The notes: generated by a model from the letters alone, not told the origin. 64,000 nucleotides of DNA from an uncultured Thermodesulfobacterium sp. (GCA_938091335.1 CALLJG010000002.1:1-64000); one strand, 5' to 3'; counted from the first letter of the stretch, positions 1 to 8,548 are shown. A program made the numbers and translations.

Positions 1-85
1 TGCCGAGGGCGGGACTCGAACCCGCACGGGGCCAAACCCCACTAGCCCCTCAAGCCAGCGCGTCTACCAATTCCGCCACCTCGGC
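1..85 (-). tRNA. tRNA-Leu, anticodon GAG
   Basis: The reverse complement folds as a class II tRNA. It has a 7-bp acceptor stem (GCCGAGG with CCTCGGC), a D arm containing GGTAGACGC, an anticodon stem CTGGC/GCTAG with loop TTGAGGG giving anticodon GAG, a long variable arm (GGGGTTTGGCCCC), and a T arm with GGTTCGAGTCC. The anticodon and long variable arm make it leucine, reading CUC and CUU. Position 1 is the discriminator base, so an encoded CCA, if any, lies outside the window. Confidence 0.95.
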
Positions 86-94
86 TTTGTATTT

Positions 95-123
95 AATATA
101 TAATTTTATTTACATCTTGTCAA
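95..123 (-). promoter_or_regulatory. Sigma-70-type promoter of the tRNA-Leu gene
   Basis: On the minus strand, a perfect -35 TTGACA (118-123) is followed after exactly 17 bp by TATATT (95-100). Transcription would begin near 88, only a few bases before the mature tRNA 5' end at 85. The promoter sits just beyond the rmuC stop codon, so the tRNA need not depend on rmuC read-through. Confidence 0.75.
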
Positions 124-134
124 GCTTCTTGATT

Positions 135-1016
135 TTATTTAAATTTTACTATCTTGTCAAACTCTTCTCTTAACTTTTTATATGCTTTGTTAAATTCCTC
201 AGCTTTACCAAAAAGACTTTTTAAATGGCTCTCATAAAAAATTTTCCACAATTTATCTAATTCTTCAAAACATCTAGAAAGCTCAAAAATATAATTTTTT
301 ACCTTTTCTGCTTCCTCTGAAAGTTTTTTAGCATGAATACCTGTTTTTATAAGTTCTATTTTGTGTGATAAAGTTAAGGGAGAAACTACCTGTACCCCCT
401 TTTTGGAATAATCTCTCAATAACTCAAAAGCATAATTTATTAAAAACCAATAAATTCTCTCAGAAGGAATATAAGCCAAAGCAAACTGAGCAGAACCTTT
501 CTCAGGACACACATAATCTTTAGCTATTTTCTCTAAATGTAACTTTACATCTTTTAAAAACTTTTCTTTATATTCTTGTTTTTCTTTTAAATCTTCAGCT
601 TCTAACATCTTTTTATAATTTTCTAAAGGAAATTTTGAATCAATACAAATAATTCCTCCAGTAGATCGAATATAAGCATCTGGGATTTTGCCATCTAAAA
701 TCTTTTTCCTTATCCCAAACATTTCAGGAGGAAGCTGATCCGAAAGAAGAGTTTCAAGAGTGAGCTCACCAAAAGCTCCTCTTTCAGAAGGAACCCTTAG
801 CATCTGTTCTATTGATTTATACATCTTTTTTATTTCTTTTATTTGAACTGTCAATTCTCCTATTTTTTCATTAAGTCCTGAATCTTTCCATACCTTTAAA
901 ATAATAGCCTCTAAATTTTCTGGCTTTATTTTAGATTTTTTAAAATTTAAATAAACCAATATTGCTAAAAAAAACAAAACAATTGAAAAAATTATCAAAA
1001 AGATAGCTAAACTCAT
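135..1016 (-). CDS. rmuC: RmuC family protein (putative DNA recombination limiting factor)
   Basis: This 293-residue protein has one N-terminal membrane segment (about residues 3-25), a short charged helical stretch (about 45-72) and then the RmuC domain. Recognisable pieces are RGAFGELTLETLL near 79-91 and the nuclease-like core PDAYI...CIDSKFPLENY near 112-133, whose Asp and Lys match the PD-(D/E)XK-like fold proposed for the family. RmuC in E. coli limits inverted-repeat rearrangements; its biochemical activity is poorly defined. The protein is shorter than E. coli RmuC because the N-terminal coiled coil is much reduced. It is transcribed away from the AAA+ gene, and its -35 box appears to overlap that gene's longest possible start. 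Confidence 0.85.
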   Translation of the reverse strand: MSLAIFLIIFSIVLFFLAILVYLNFKKSKIKPENLEAIILKVWKDSGLNEKIGELTVQIKEIKKMYKSIEQMLRVPSERGAFGELTLETLLSDQLPPEMFGIRKKILDGKIPDAYIRSTGGIICIDSKFPLENYKKMLEAEDLKEKQEYKEKFLKDVKLHLEKIAKDYVCPEKGSAQFALAYIPSERIYWFLINYAFELLRDYSKKGVQVVSPLTLSHKIELIKTGIHAKKLSEEAEKVKNYIFELSRCFEELDKLWKIFYESHLKSLFGKAEEFNKAYKKLREEFDKIVKFK

Positions 1017-1033
1017 TTTTTATTTTCAATTTC

Positions 1034-1060
1034 ATTTAATACCTATTTATTTATTGTCAA
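1034..1060 (-). promoter_or_regulatory. Possible rmuC promoter
   Basis: On the minus strand there is a perfect TTGACA at 1055-1060. A -10-like TTAAAT lies at 1034-1039 with a short 15-bp spacer. The -35 is convincing and the -10 is weak in this AT-rich background. Confidence 0.35.
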
Positions 1061-1106
1061 GTAAAAAACTTTTAAATCGAAGGGTAGAAAAATTTTTTAT
1101 TAGAGA

Positions 1107-1112
1107 TATAAT
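1107..1112 (+). promoter_or_regulatory. -10 box ahead of the AAA+ ATPase gene
   Basis: A perfect TATAAT lies 13 bases before the ATG at 1126. No convincing -35 is visible. The predicted transcript would have a leader of only about 7 nt. The box lies inside the longer reading frame that starts at TTG 1054, which argues for the ATG start. Confidence 0.4.
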
Positions 1113-1125
1113 AACAAATACTATT

Positions 1126-2013
1126 ATGGAATCAGTGGTTATTGAAGGAATAACTTTATATCTTTCTTCTCCTGATGAATTAAATATTCCTATTTATCCA
1201 AGGGAAGATGTTATTGACCAAATTATAGCTTGTTGGCTAATTTTAGATGAAAAGGATTTTCCTCTCACTCCAAGACTTATAGGTAAGCCAGGAGTAGGAA
1301 AAACTACTTTAGCCTATGCTGCTGCTCGAAAATTAAATAAAGAGGTATATATTTTCCAAGCTACAGTAGATACTCGTCCAGAAGATCTTATTATAATACC
1401 TGTAATTTCTGAGGATAAAAAAATAAAATATGTAGCAAGTCCTATCGTTACTGCTATGATAAAAGGAGAAGTAGCTATTATTGATGAAGCAAACAGAATG
1501 AGTGAAAAATCTTGGGCATCTCTTGCTCCTCTTCTTGATACCAGAAGATATGTAGAATCTATAATAGCTGGAATTAAAATAAAAGCTCATCCAGACTTTA
1601 GATTATGTGTCACTATGAATGAAGATGCCTCAACTTTTGAACTTCCAGAGTATATTCAATCAAGACTTCAACCACAAATATTTATAGATTTCCCTTCTTA
1701 TGAAGAAGAAAAGGCAATTTTAAAAACCAACTTACCTTGGGCAGAAGAAGGACTTATTGATTATATAGTAAGATTTTTACAACTTGCTCATGAGTATGGA
1801 GAAATTTACAGTGTGAGAGATGGAGTAACCATAGGGCGTTATATCCTTAAAAAACTTTCTTATCTAAAAAAATCTTTTGAAGAATCTGAAACCTTAATAC
1901 CTCTTCTTAAAGAAGCTATATCTATTATACTAGGACCTCAAGCCTTAGTTTATTTTAAAGATTTAATAGAAAATAAAAAAATTACCAAACCTCTTCTTAG
2001 ACCTTTAGATTAA
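1126..2013 (+). CDS. MoxR-like AAA+ ATPase (AAA_5 type)
   Basis: This is an ATPase of about 295 residues. Counted from the upstream TTG at 1054, it shows Walker A GKPGVGKTT (77-85), Walker B VAIIDEAN with D144/E145, sensor-1 Asn in VTMNED (N189) and a likely arginine finger in IQSRLQP (R204). MoxR/CobS-type ATPases usually remodel or activate a partner protein encoded next door. The partner here is the 612-residue protein starting 17 bp downstream; no VWA-domain gene is present. I prefer ATG 1126 because it leaves about 50 residues before Walker A, follows a TATAAT at suitable distance, and avoids placing the start codon on the divergent rmuC -35. The alternative start is TTG 1054 (319 residues). 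Confidence 0.8.
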   Translation: MESVVIEGITLYLSSPDELNIPIYPREDVIDQIIACWLILDEKDFPLTPRLIGKPGVGKTTLAYAAARKLNKEVYIFQATVDTRPEDLIIIPVISEDKKIKYVASPIVTAMIKGEVAIIDEANRMSEKSWASLAPLLDTRRYVESIIAGIKIKAHPDFRLCVTMNEDASTFELPEYIQSRLQPQIFIDFPSYEEEKAILKTNLPWAEEGLIDYIVRFLQLAHEYGEIYSVRDGVTIGRYILKKLSYLKKSFEESETLIPLLKEAISIILGPQALVYFKDLIENKKITKPLLRPLD

Positions 2014-2030
2014 TTTAAAAATCTTCAAAT

Positions 2031-3869
2031 ATGATTAAAATAGAAAAAATTTTTTCAAATAAAAATAAAATTTTTTATTTTTTGCCCTTTTTTTCAGCAA
2101 ATCTTGAAATCACTCAACACATTTTAAAATCACTTCATGAGATTAAACCTCAAGCTATAATAATAACTTTACCTTTTTTTATAAAAGAAAAATGGATAAC
2201 TGCGATAAAATTACTTCCCAATATTTCTGTAATTTCACTTACTTATAAAAACAACTTGACTGAATATTTAGTTATAGAACCTCTATGTCCTTTAGTTGCT
2301 ACTACAAGATATGCTATTTCCAATAATATTGAACTTTTTTGTATAGATCTACCTAAGGAAACCCTTCATGAAGAAACATTTCATTTTGTTCCATTATCTC
2401 CTTATCTTATAAAGGATTTGGGGTTTTCTAGATATACTGAAGCTTGTTTATCTTTTTTTAAAGAACATATTAGCAAAAGAGAAAAATATATAGCGGAAAA
2501 GCTCAAAAACCTTTCAGAAAAGTATAATACCTTGGCTATAGTAATACCTTTTTATCAAGTAAAGGGGGTAATAAAATCTTTAGAATTAAGTAAAGGTTTA
2601 TTGTATTTTCCTCAAAATATTCCTAAAGAAATAGAAATTTACAGTTTAAATTCTAAAAGCTTAAGAGAGATATTAACAGAACCTGGGTATATTCAAAGTA
2701 GATTTGAGAAAGAAAAAGAAAAAATCTTAGAAAAAGGTTTTTTCTATTTAGATAGATTAACTTTATATGAGGAAATTTTTGAAAAAGCAAGAAAAAGATA
2801 TTATGAAGAAACAGGTACAAAACTTTCTTTTAAAGACTTACAAGTTTTTGGACAATTTTTAAGAAATTTTCTTTTAATAAAAGGACAATATGTTCCTGAT
2901 CTTTATACTCTTATATTAGCAATAAGAGGGATTGGTGGTGATGAATTGTCTTTTTGTTTTTGGGAAATAGCTACTTTCTATGAATTTCAAAATGAAGAAA
3001 TTTCTCCTTTTCCATCCATTTATCTTTCTCCGGAGGATTTGAATCTTCCTACAAAAAAATTGAGATTTTTTCGAAAAATTAAAAGTCTTAGAAATGATTT
3101 AAAATTTCTTAAAAAATTTACTACCACAGAAGAAAGAAAAATCTTTAAGAAAGGATTTTCTGGAAAAGTAATTTGTTCTTTTCCACCTGAGGATTTAATT
3201 GTAGAGACTTTTGGGAAAAAAGTTATGGAAAAAGGATTAAGAATAGTTACTGAGAATTTAAGAAAACTGGAACCATTTACTACATCTTTAAAGGATGGTT
3301 TAGACATAAGAGAAACCATAAGAAAATGGATTTTTGAAGAAACACCTTATGTGTATGAAAATCCTCAGGCTTATGCTAAAGCAGGCTCTGTGGTTATTAT
3401 CTTTGAAGAAGACCCTGATCCCTTTACAGGGAAAGAAAAATATCCATGGAATTTTACTTGGCATGGAGAACATCATCAAGAATCAGATATGGCTTTTTAC
3501 GCTACAGATCCAAAAGAAAATATTGTAGGGCCAGGGATAGCAAAAGCTAAATATGGAGGCTTTATGCTAACTTATCCACCGATGAGAGTTTATGATATTT
3601 GGAAAGATCCTTATTTTGACATTGTAGAAAACAAAGCAGAAAGGCTTCTTTTAGCAGGAATTGATTATAGTTTAGAAAAATACATAATTTATGTAGCTAA
3701 AAGACCACCAAGCCAATTATCAAAAAGATTTGCTTCTATTCAAGGAAAAAAAATAATCTTTTTACCAATAGGATCCTTTTCTAAGAATTTCCTTGAAAAA
3801 ATTCGTATTTTTCATGTACTTGAAGGACATTGGGTAAGAAATTATGCTCATAAATATATAAATAAATAA
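2031..3869 (+). CDS. Unassigned 612-residue partner of the AAA+ ATPase
   Basis: I do not recognise this protein with confidence. The N-terminal half alternates hydrophobic strands and helices (for example KPQAIIITLPFF at 39-50, then IELFCIDLPKE near 100-110), an arrangement reminiscent of TraB/ChaN-like or DUF5682-type domains that sit beside MoxR ATPases. That resemblance is from memory of the pattern, not a search. A charged helical middle (about 220-270) follows. The C-terminal part holds a striking cluster WHGEHHQESD (477-486), with WNFTW before it and YATD, GPGIAKAKYGG and YPPMRVYDIW after it, which looks like a metal-binding or catalytic centre. There are no signal peptide or clear membrane segments, so it is probably cytoplasmic. 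The 17-bp spacing suggests co-transcription with the ATPase. Confidence 0.7.
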   Translation: MIKIEKIFSNKNKIFYFLPFFSANLEITQHILKSLHEIKPQAIIITLPFFIKEKWITAIKLLPNISVISLTYKNNLTEYLVIEPLCPLVATTRYAISNNIELFCIDLPKETLHEETFHFVPLSPYLIKDLGFSRYTEACLSFFKEHISKREKYIAEKLKNLSEKYNTLAIVIPFYQVKGVIKSLELSKGLLYFPQNIPKEIEIYSLNSKSLREILTEPGYIQSRFEKEKEKILEKGFFYLDRLTLYEEIFEKARKRYYEETGTKLSFKDLQVFGQFLRNFLLIKGQYVPDLYTLILAIRGIGGDELSFCFWEIATFYEFQNEEISPFPSIYLSPEDLNLPTKKLRFFRKIKSLRNDLKFLKKFTTTEERKIFKKGFSGKVICSFPPEDLIVETFGKKVMEKGLRIVTENLRKLEPFTTSLKDGLDIRETIRKWIFEETPYVYENPQAYAKAGSVVIIFEEDPDPFTGKEKYPWNFTWHGEHHQESDMAFYATDPKENIVGPGIAKAKYGGFMLTYPPMRVYDIWKDPYFDIVENKAERLLLAGIDYSLEKYIIYVAKRPPSQLSKRFASIQGKKIIFLPIGSFSKNFLEKIRIFHVLEGHWVRNYAHKYINK

Positions 3870-3879
3870 TTTTCAAAAA

Positions 3880-3910
3880 TTTGACATCTATGTCAAAAAT
3901 ATGATATAAT
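3880..3910 (+). promoter_or_regulatory. Promoter with a palindromic operator over the -35, heading the flagellar regulator operon
   Basis: A consensus TTGACA (3881-3886) and TATAAT (3905-3910) are separated by 18 bp. A perfect inverted repeat, TTTGACAT-CT-ATGTCAAA (3880-3897), lies exactly over the -35. Transcription would start near 3917, only about 8 nt before the ATG at 3925, and no Shine-Dalgarno is present. A repressor bound to the palindrome would occlude RNA polymerase, so this looks like the switch for the sigma-54 regulator cascade. The factor that binds is unknown. Confidence 0.7.
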
Positions 3911-3924
3911 TTTTTTAAAAAATT

Positions 3925-4914
3925 ATGTATCTTTTAGAAACATTAAATTCACAAATGAAAAAAATTTATGAACTTGCTAGGAAAGTGGCTCATTCTTCCA
4001 GTACAGTTCTTTTATTAGGAGAATCAGGAACTGGAAAGGAAGTTTTAGCAAAATATATTCATTTTTGTAGTCAAAGAAAAGGGCCTTTTGTAGCTATAAA
4101 TTGTGCTGCTATCCCTGAAGAACTTTTAGAAGCAGAACTTTTCGGATATGAAAAGGGGGCTTTTACAGGAGCTATAAAGAGTAAACCTGGAAAATTTGAA
4201 ATAGCTAATGGAGGAACTATTTTTTTAGATGAAATAGGAGATCTCAGTCCAAAGCTTCAAGCTAAACTCTTAAGAGCTTTGCAAGAAAAACAAGTTGAAA
4301 GATTGGGAAGTGATCATCCTGTAAAAATTGAAGTGAGAATTCTTGCTGCTACTAATAAAGATCTAGAAAAAGAAGTTAAATCTGGAAGATTTAGAGAAGA
4401 TTTATTTTTTAGACTAAATGTAATTCCTATAAAACTTCCCCCTTTAAGAGAAAGAAAAGAGGATATTCCTCTTCTTGCTCAATTTTTTTTAAAAAAGATT
4501 TGTGAAAGAGAAAAAATAGAAGAAAAAACCTTTTCTCCAGAAGCTATAGAAGCTTTAATGAAATACCCTTGGCCTGGAAATATAAGAGAATTGGAAAATT
4601 TAATTGAAAGAACGGTTATCCTTTCAGAAAATAATATAATTGATGTAAATGACCTATATCTACCTTACATGAATTCATCTATAAAGATAAGAGAAAGTTT
4701 AACTGAAGATAAAAATATGCTTTTAAAATTTATATCACTTCCTGAAATATCCGAAAAGGGAATTGAATTGAATTCTCTTTTAAAAGATATTGAAATTTAT
4801 TATCTTAAAAAAGCTCTTGAAATTTCAAAAGGAGTAAAAAGTAAAGCAGCAAAATTACTAAATCTAAACCGCACTACTTTTATTGAAAAACTTAAAAAAT
4901 ATAATCTGGTATAG
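3925..4914 (+). CDS. Sigma-54-dependent activator without receiver domain (flagellar regulator candidate)
   Basis: This 329-residue bacterial enhancer-binding protein consists only of the AAA+ and DNA-binding domains. It has Walker A GESGTGKE (32-39), the sigma-54 contact loop GAFTGA (78-83), Walker B FLDE (100-103), and a Fis-type helix-turn-helix at the C-terminus (about 285-329, [17 protein letters not shown]). No N-terminal sensory domain exists, so activity is probably set by its amount or by a protein partner, as for FleQ/FlrA-class masters that lack a phosphorylation site. It heads the gene cluster that runs into flgB-motE, starts almost at the predicted transcription start, and lies 21 bp before the TPR gene. 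Confidence 0.9.
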   Translation: MYLLETLNSQMKKIYELARKVAHSSSTVLLLGESGTGKEVLAKYIHFCSQRKGPFVAINCAAIPEELLEAELFGYEKGAFTGAIKSKPGKFEIANGGTIFLDEIGDLSPKLQAKLLRALQEKQVERLGSDHPVKIEVRILAATNKDLEKEVKSGRFREDLFFRLNVIPIKLPPLRERKEDIPLLAQFFLKKICEREKIEEKTFSPEAIEALMKYPWPGNIRELENLIERTVILSENNIIDVNDLYLPYMNSSIKIRESLTEDKNMLLKFISLPEISEKGIELNSLLKDIEIYYLKKALEISKGVKSKAAKLLNLNRTTFIEKLKKYNLV

Positions 4915-4935
4915 TTCTTGCAATCATTGAAATAA

Positions 4936-6801
4936 ATGTATATGTCAAGAATTTGTTTTGCAAGTATAATACCAATCTTTGGAATTTTTTTTATTATCTT
5001 TTCAAAATTTTATGTATGCCTTTCTCAGGAATCTAATACTTCAAAATTTCTCTCTTTGATTTCAAATAAAACTGAAGAGAAAACAAAAAAAGAAGAAATA
5101 GAGAAAATTTTAGAAATTATTAAAAAAGCATACACTGAAAAAAATTATGAAAAAGTAATTGAATTATCTAAAAATATACCTTCTGATTTTTCTTTAACCC
5201 CTGAAGAAAACATTTTAATGGCTGAAAGTTATTTAAAAACGGGAGATCCAGAAAATGCTATAAATTTTTCTAATAAGGTGATTTCGGTTAAGATAGGTAC
5301 TTATCAAGCTTGTTTAGCAAATGAAATAAAAATTAAAGCTTTAATTATAAAAAACGATTATTTAAATGCTCAAAAACAACTTAAAAATTTTTTAGATTCC
5401 TATTGTGAAGAAGATTTTAAAAAAGAAGCAAACACTTTGTTTTATTTTATAACTAGATCTCCTGAATATATAGTTGAAAAAAACTTAGTCAAGAAAATTT
5501 TAGGAGAGTTATATTTAATAAGAGGCATTTATTTTATAAATAAAGGTGATTTGAAAAAAGCAAGAGATGATTTTTTTACTTATATTAATATATATGGAAC
5601 ATACCAAGAAGCTTCTGAAATTATATTCAAATTAGCAGAAGCATATCTTAAAAAAGGAAACTTAGAGGAAGCTAAAACCCTTTATGAATTAATTATTACT
5701 GAATGGGATGGAAGTAAATCTGCTCTTTTTTCTAAATTTAGGTTATATCAGCTTGCTTACGAAAAAATCTTAATAAAAGAATTAATTCCTCAAAAAACTA
5801 AACAGGATTTATTATCCCTCATTAGTTTAATTAAAAATAGATATTCTGAAGAAAAAATAGCTGAAGAAGCAAATTTTTGGGAAATAAAAATATATTTTGA
5901 AGATAAAAACTATCTTTCTACTAAAAAACGTGCTTTGGAATTCTTATCTCGTTTTAAGGAAACATCCTTTTTTGATAATGTAAAAAATTATTATTGTGAA
6001 AGTGTTACCAATATTTTAGAGAATGCATACCAAAAAGAAAATTGGAAAGACATCTTAAATATAGAAAAAGAGGATAAAGAAAATCTAAAAGTGTATAAAT
6101 GTGAGAGTACCTTTAACACCTTAGGAAAAATTTATTTAAATAATAATTTTTTCCAAAGAGCAACCTATTATCTCATAAGAGCTTATGAAACTCAATATAA
6201 TTCAAAATTAACTCCTTATATTTTACTTAATTTAAGTTTTGTAGCTTTTGAAACAAAGGAAAAAGAAATTTTTGAAGATTTATTTTCTTTTTTAATATCC
6301 AGATATCCTAAAGAAATTATTCATGAACCTTTATATTTTTATTTGAGAAGTTGTTATGAAATTAATAAAAATTACAATTATGCGAAATCCTTTCTTAAAC
6401 TTGCTTTAAATTCATCTTTATCTGAAGATTATAAAAGTTATCTTCTTAAAATTTTTCGTGATAAAGCTATAGAACTTAAAAATTATGAAGAAGCTTTAAA
6501 TTACACAGAATCTTCTTTATTTAAAGCTCGCGCTGAAGATTACTTTTTTTTGCTTTTACATAGTTTTGATACTCAACCAAAGTTTTTTGAAAAAGTATTG
6601 GAAATTGCAAAAAGAAAATATCCCGAAAATAGTAAAATAAAATGGATAGAGGCTTATTATTTAGAAAGAAAGGGAGATATCAAAACTTCTTTAAAAATTT
6701 GGAAAGAATTAAAAAATGGAAATTATTTAGAAAATGAACTTGCTAAAAGTTATGAAAAAATGAAAGAACTAATAGAAAGATCTCACCAAATAATTTATTA
6801 G
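4936..6801 (+). CDS. Exported or membrane-anchored TPR protein between two sigma-54 activators
   Basis: The 621-residue protein starts with a hydrophobic segment (about residues 7-29) preceded by an Arg, consistent with a signal peptide or N-terminal anchor. The rest is nearly all helical with tetratricopeptide-like repeats; for example, GDLKKARDDFFTYI and GNLEEAKTLYELII near 205-260 have the A-x-x-x-Y spacing of TPRs. It would act in the periplasm as a protein-binding scaffold. It lies in the position where flagellar clusters often carry a sensor kinase (flrB/fleS). Nothing here resembles a kinase. ATG 4936 is used; ATG 4942 is an equally good alternative. Function unknown. Confidence 0.75.
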   Translation: MYMSRICFASIIPIFGIFFIIFSKFYVCLSQESNTSKFLSLISNKTEEKTKKEEIEKILEIIKKAYTEKNYEKVIELSKNIPSDFSLTPEENILMAESYLKTGDPENAINFSNKVISVKIGTYQACLANEIKIKALIIKNDYLNAQKQLKNFLDSYCEEDFKKEANTLFYFITRSPEYIVEKNLVKKILGELYLIRGIYFINKGDLKKARDDFFTYINIYGTYQEASEIIFKLAEAYLKKGNLEEAKTLYELIITEWDGSKSALFSKFRLYQLAYEKILIKELIPQKTKQDLLSLISLIKNRYSEEKIAEEANFWEIKIYFEDKNYLSTKKRALEFLSRFKETSFFDNVKNYYCESVTNILENAYQKENWKDILNIEKEDKENLKVYKCESTFNTLGKIYLNNNFFQRATYYLIRAYETQYNSKLTPYILLNLSFVAFETKEKEIFEDLFSFLISRYPKEIIHEPLYFYLRSCYEINKNYNYAKSFLKLALNSSLSEDYKSYLLKIFRDKAIELKNYEEALNYTESSLFKARAEDYFFLLLHSFDTQPKFFEKVLEIAKRKYPENSKIKWIEAYYLERKGDIKTSLKIWKELKNGNYLENELAKSYEKMKELIERSHQIIY

Positions 6802-6812
6802 TTCTCCATTTT

Positions 6813-8144
6813 ATGAAAGGAAAAATATGTTTAATAGGTGATAGTTTAGAGATTAAATTTTTAAAAGATTCTTTTGTAGAGCGTGGATTAGATGTCATAT
6901 TTTTTAAAAAAACACAAATAAATTTTGAACGCTTTCCTTTATCTGAAATAGATATAGTGGTATATGAACTTTCTTATGAAGAAACAAAAAATCCTAATTT
7001 AGTTGACTATTTTTTTAAGATTGGATCAAAATTTTTGATCCTTTTAGCAGAAAAAGCAGAATTAGAAGATGCAATAGAATTTATTAAAAAAGGAGCATAT
7101 GATTTTAAGTTGCTTTCTACACCTTTTGAGATATTAGAAAAAACTATTTTATATGCTTTGCAGGAGAAAAAAGTATTTTGGCAAAATGATGCCTTTCTTA
7201 CTAAAAACCCTTATATGCTAAAAATCATTAAAAAACTTGAGGAAGTGGCTCAAAGTAAGGTTCCCATTCTTTTGGTTGGAGAATCTGGGACAGGTAAAGA
7301 GTTACTTTCCAGATATATACATCAAAAAAGCCCAAGAAAATTTGGTCCTTTTATAGCCATTAATTGTGCAGCTCTTCCTGAGTCACTTCTAGAATCGGAA
7401 TTATTTGGATATGAAAAAGGAGCTTTTTCTGGAGCTATATTTCGAAAAAAGGGAAAAATAGAATTAGCTGATAAAGGAACTCTTCTTCTTGACGAAATTA
7501 CAGAAATGCATCCTCATTTACAAAGTAAACTCCTAAGGGTTATCCAGGAAGAAGAAATAGAAAGATTAGGAGGTTATCACCCCATAAAAGTAGATATTAG
7601 ACTTATTTCTACTACTAATAAAGATATAGAAAAAGAAGTTTCAGAAGGTAGATTTAGAATTGATCTTTTTTACAGAATAAATGTAATAACTGTCAAAATT
7701 CCACCACTAAGAGAAAGAAAAGAAGATATTGAATTTTTGGCATTTTATTTTTTGGAAAAATTTTCCCAGTTATATAACAAAAACATAAAGGGTTTTACAA
7801 AAGAAGCCCTTATTTTCTTAAATAATTATTATTTTCCAGGAAATGTGAGAGAACTTAAAAATATGATAGAACGAGCTGTTATAACTTGTAAGGAAGCTTT
7901 AATCGATCATAAAGATCTAATTAATCCCTTTTCTGAAGAAGTTTTCATTACAGGCATAAATTTTGATAATAACCTAAAGGGATCCCAAGAAATTAAATCT
8001 TTAGAAGAACTTGAAAAGGAGGCTATTTTAAAGGCCATTAAAATGTGCAAAGGAAATAAAACCAAAGCTGCAGAATTATTAGGAATAACAGTAAGAACTT
8101 TAAGAAATAAATTAAAACAATATGAAAAACAAGGACTTTTATAG
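6813..8144 (+). CDS. Sigma-54 activator with degenerate receiver domain (FlrC/FleR-like)
   Basis: This 443-residue NtrC-class protein has a receiver-like domain (1-115), an AAA+ domain (Walker A GESGTGKE 156-163, Walker B LLDE ending at E228) and a Fis-type HTH at the C-terminus (GNKTKAAELLGITVRTL). The receiver is degenerate. The expected phosphoacceptor Asp is replaced by Glu (E52 in VVYELSYEE), and the conserved Lys of the KPF motif is replaced by Thr (T103 in STPFE). The sigma-54 loop reads GAFSGA (203-208) instead of GAFTGA. It is 5 bp upstream of flgB, so it is presumably the class III flagellar activator. Phosphorylation-independent action is inferred. Confidence 0.88.
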   Translation: MKGKICLIGDSLEIKFLKDSFVERGLDVIFFKKTQINFERFPLSEIDIVVYELSYEETKNPNLVDYFFKIGSKFLILLAEKAELEDAIEFIKKGAYDFKLLSTPFEILEKTILYALQEKKVFWQNDAFLTKNPYMLKIIKKLEEVAQSKVPILLVGESGTGKELLSRYIHQKSPRKFGPFIAINCAALPESLLESELFGYEKGAFSGAIFRKKGKIELADKGTLLLDEITEMHPHLQSKLLRVIQEEEIERLGGYHPIKVDIRLISTTNKDIEKEVSEGRFRIDLFYRINVITVKIPPLRERKEDIEFLAFYFLEKFSQLYNKNIKGFTKEALIFLNNYYFPGNVRELKNMIERAVITCKEALIDHKDLINPFSEEVFITGINFDNNLKGSQEIKSLEELEKEAILKAIKMCKGNKTKAAELLGITVRTLRNKLKQYEKQGLL

Positions 8145-8149
8145 CTAAA

Positions 8150-8545
8150 ATGTTAGGAGTTTTTGAGAGAACTTTTAATTTAGTAAAATATGCTCTAAAA
8201 CTTAGATCCTATAAGCATACCCTTTTAGCTACAAATATAGCTAATGTAGATACTCCTGGATACAGAAGAAAAGACATCTCTTTTGAGAAATTAATTCAAA
8301 ATTACCTTTCACAAGAAAGATTTTTGAAAACAACCAAACCAAAACATCTAAAAGAATTTAGTGAAGGTTTAAATAAATCAATTAAACCTTATGAAGAGGA
8401 AACTATGGGAACCCCTACTAATGTAAATTTAGAAGAAGAGATGGTAAAACTTTCGGAAAATCAAATTTTATATGAAGCTACTTTACAAGCTCTTTCTAAG
8501 GAATTAGAAAAATTAAAAGAAGCTATTACTGAAGGAGGAAAATAG
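8150..8545 (+). CDS. flgB: Flagellar basal-body rod protein FlgB
   Basis: The 131-residue protein forms the proximal rod together with FlgC, FlgF and FliE. The N-terminal rod signature ATNIANVDTPGYRRKDISF is present near residues 25-43, and the C-terminal helix carries the Asn-rich repeat typical of FlgB (ENQILYEATLQALSKEL). Rod proteins have no cleaved signal peptide and leave through the flagellar type III export gate. It begins 5 bp after the sigma-54 activator and stops 3 bp before flgC. Confidence 0.95.
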   Translation: MLGVFERTFNLVKYALKLRSYKHTLLATNIANVDTPGYRRKDISFEKLIQNYLSQERFLKTTKPKHLKEFSEGLNKSIKPYEEETMGTPTNVNLEEEMVKLSENQILYEATLQALSKELEKLKEAITEGGK

Positions 8546-8548
8546 TAT

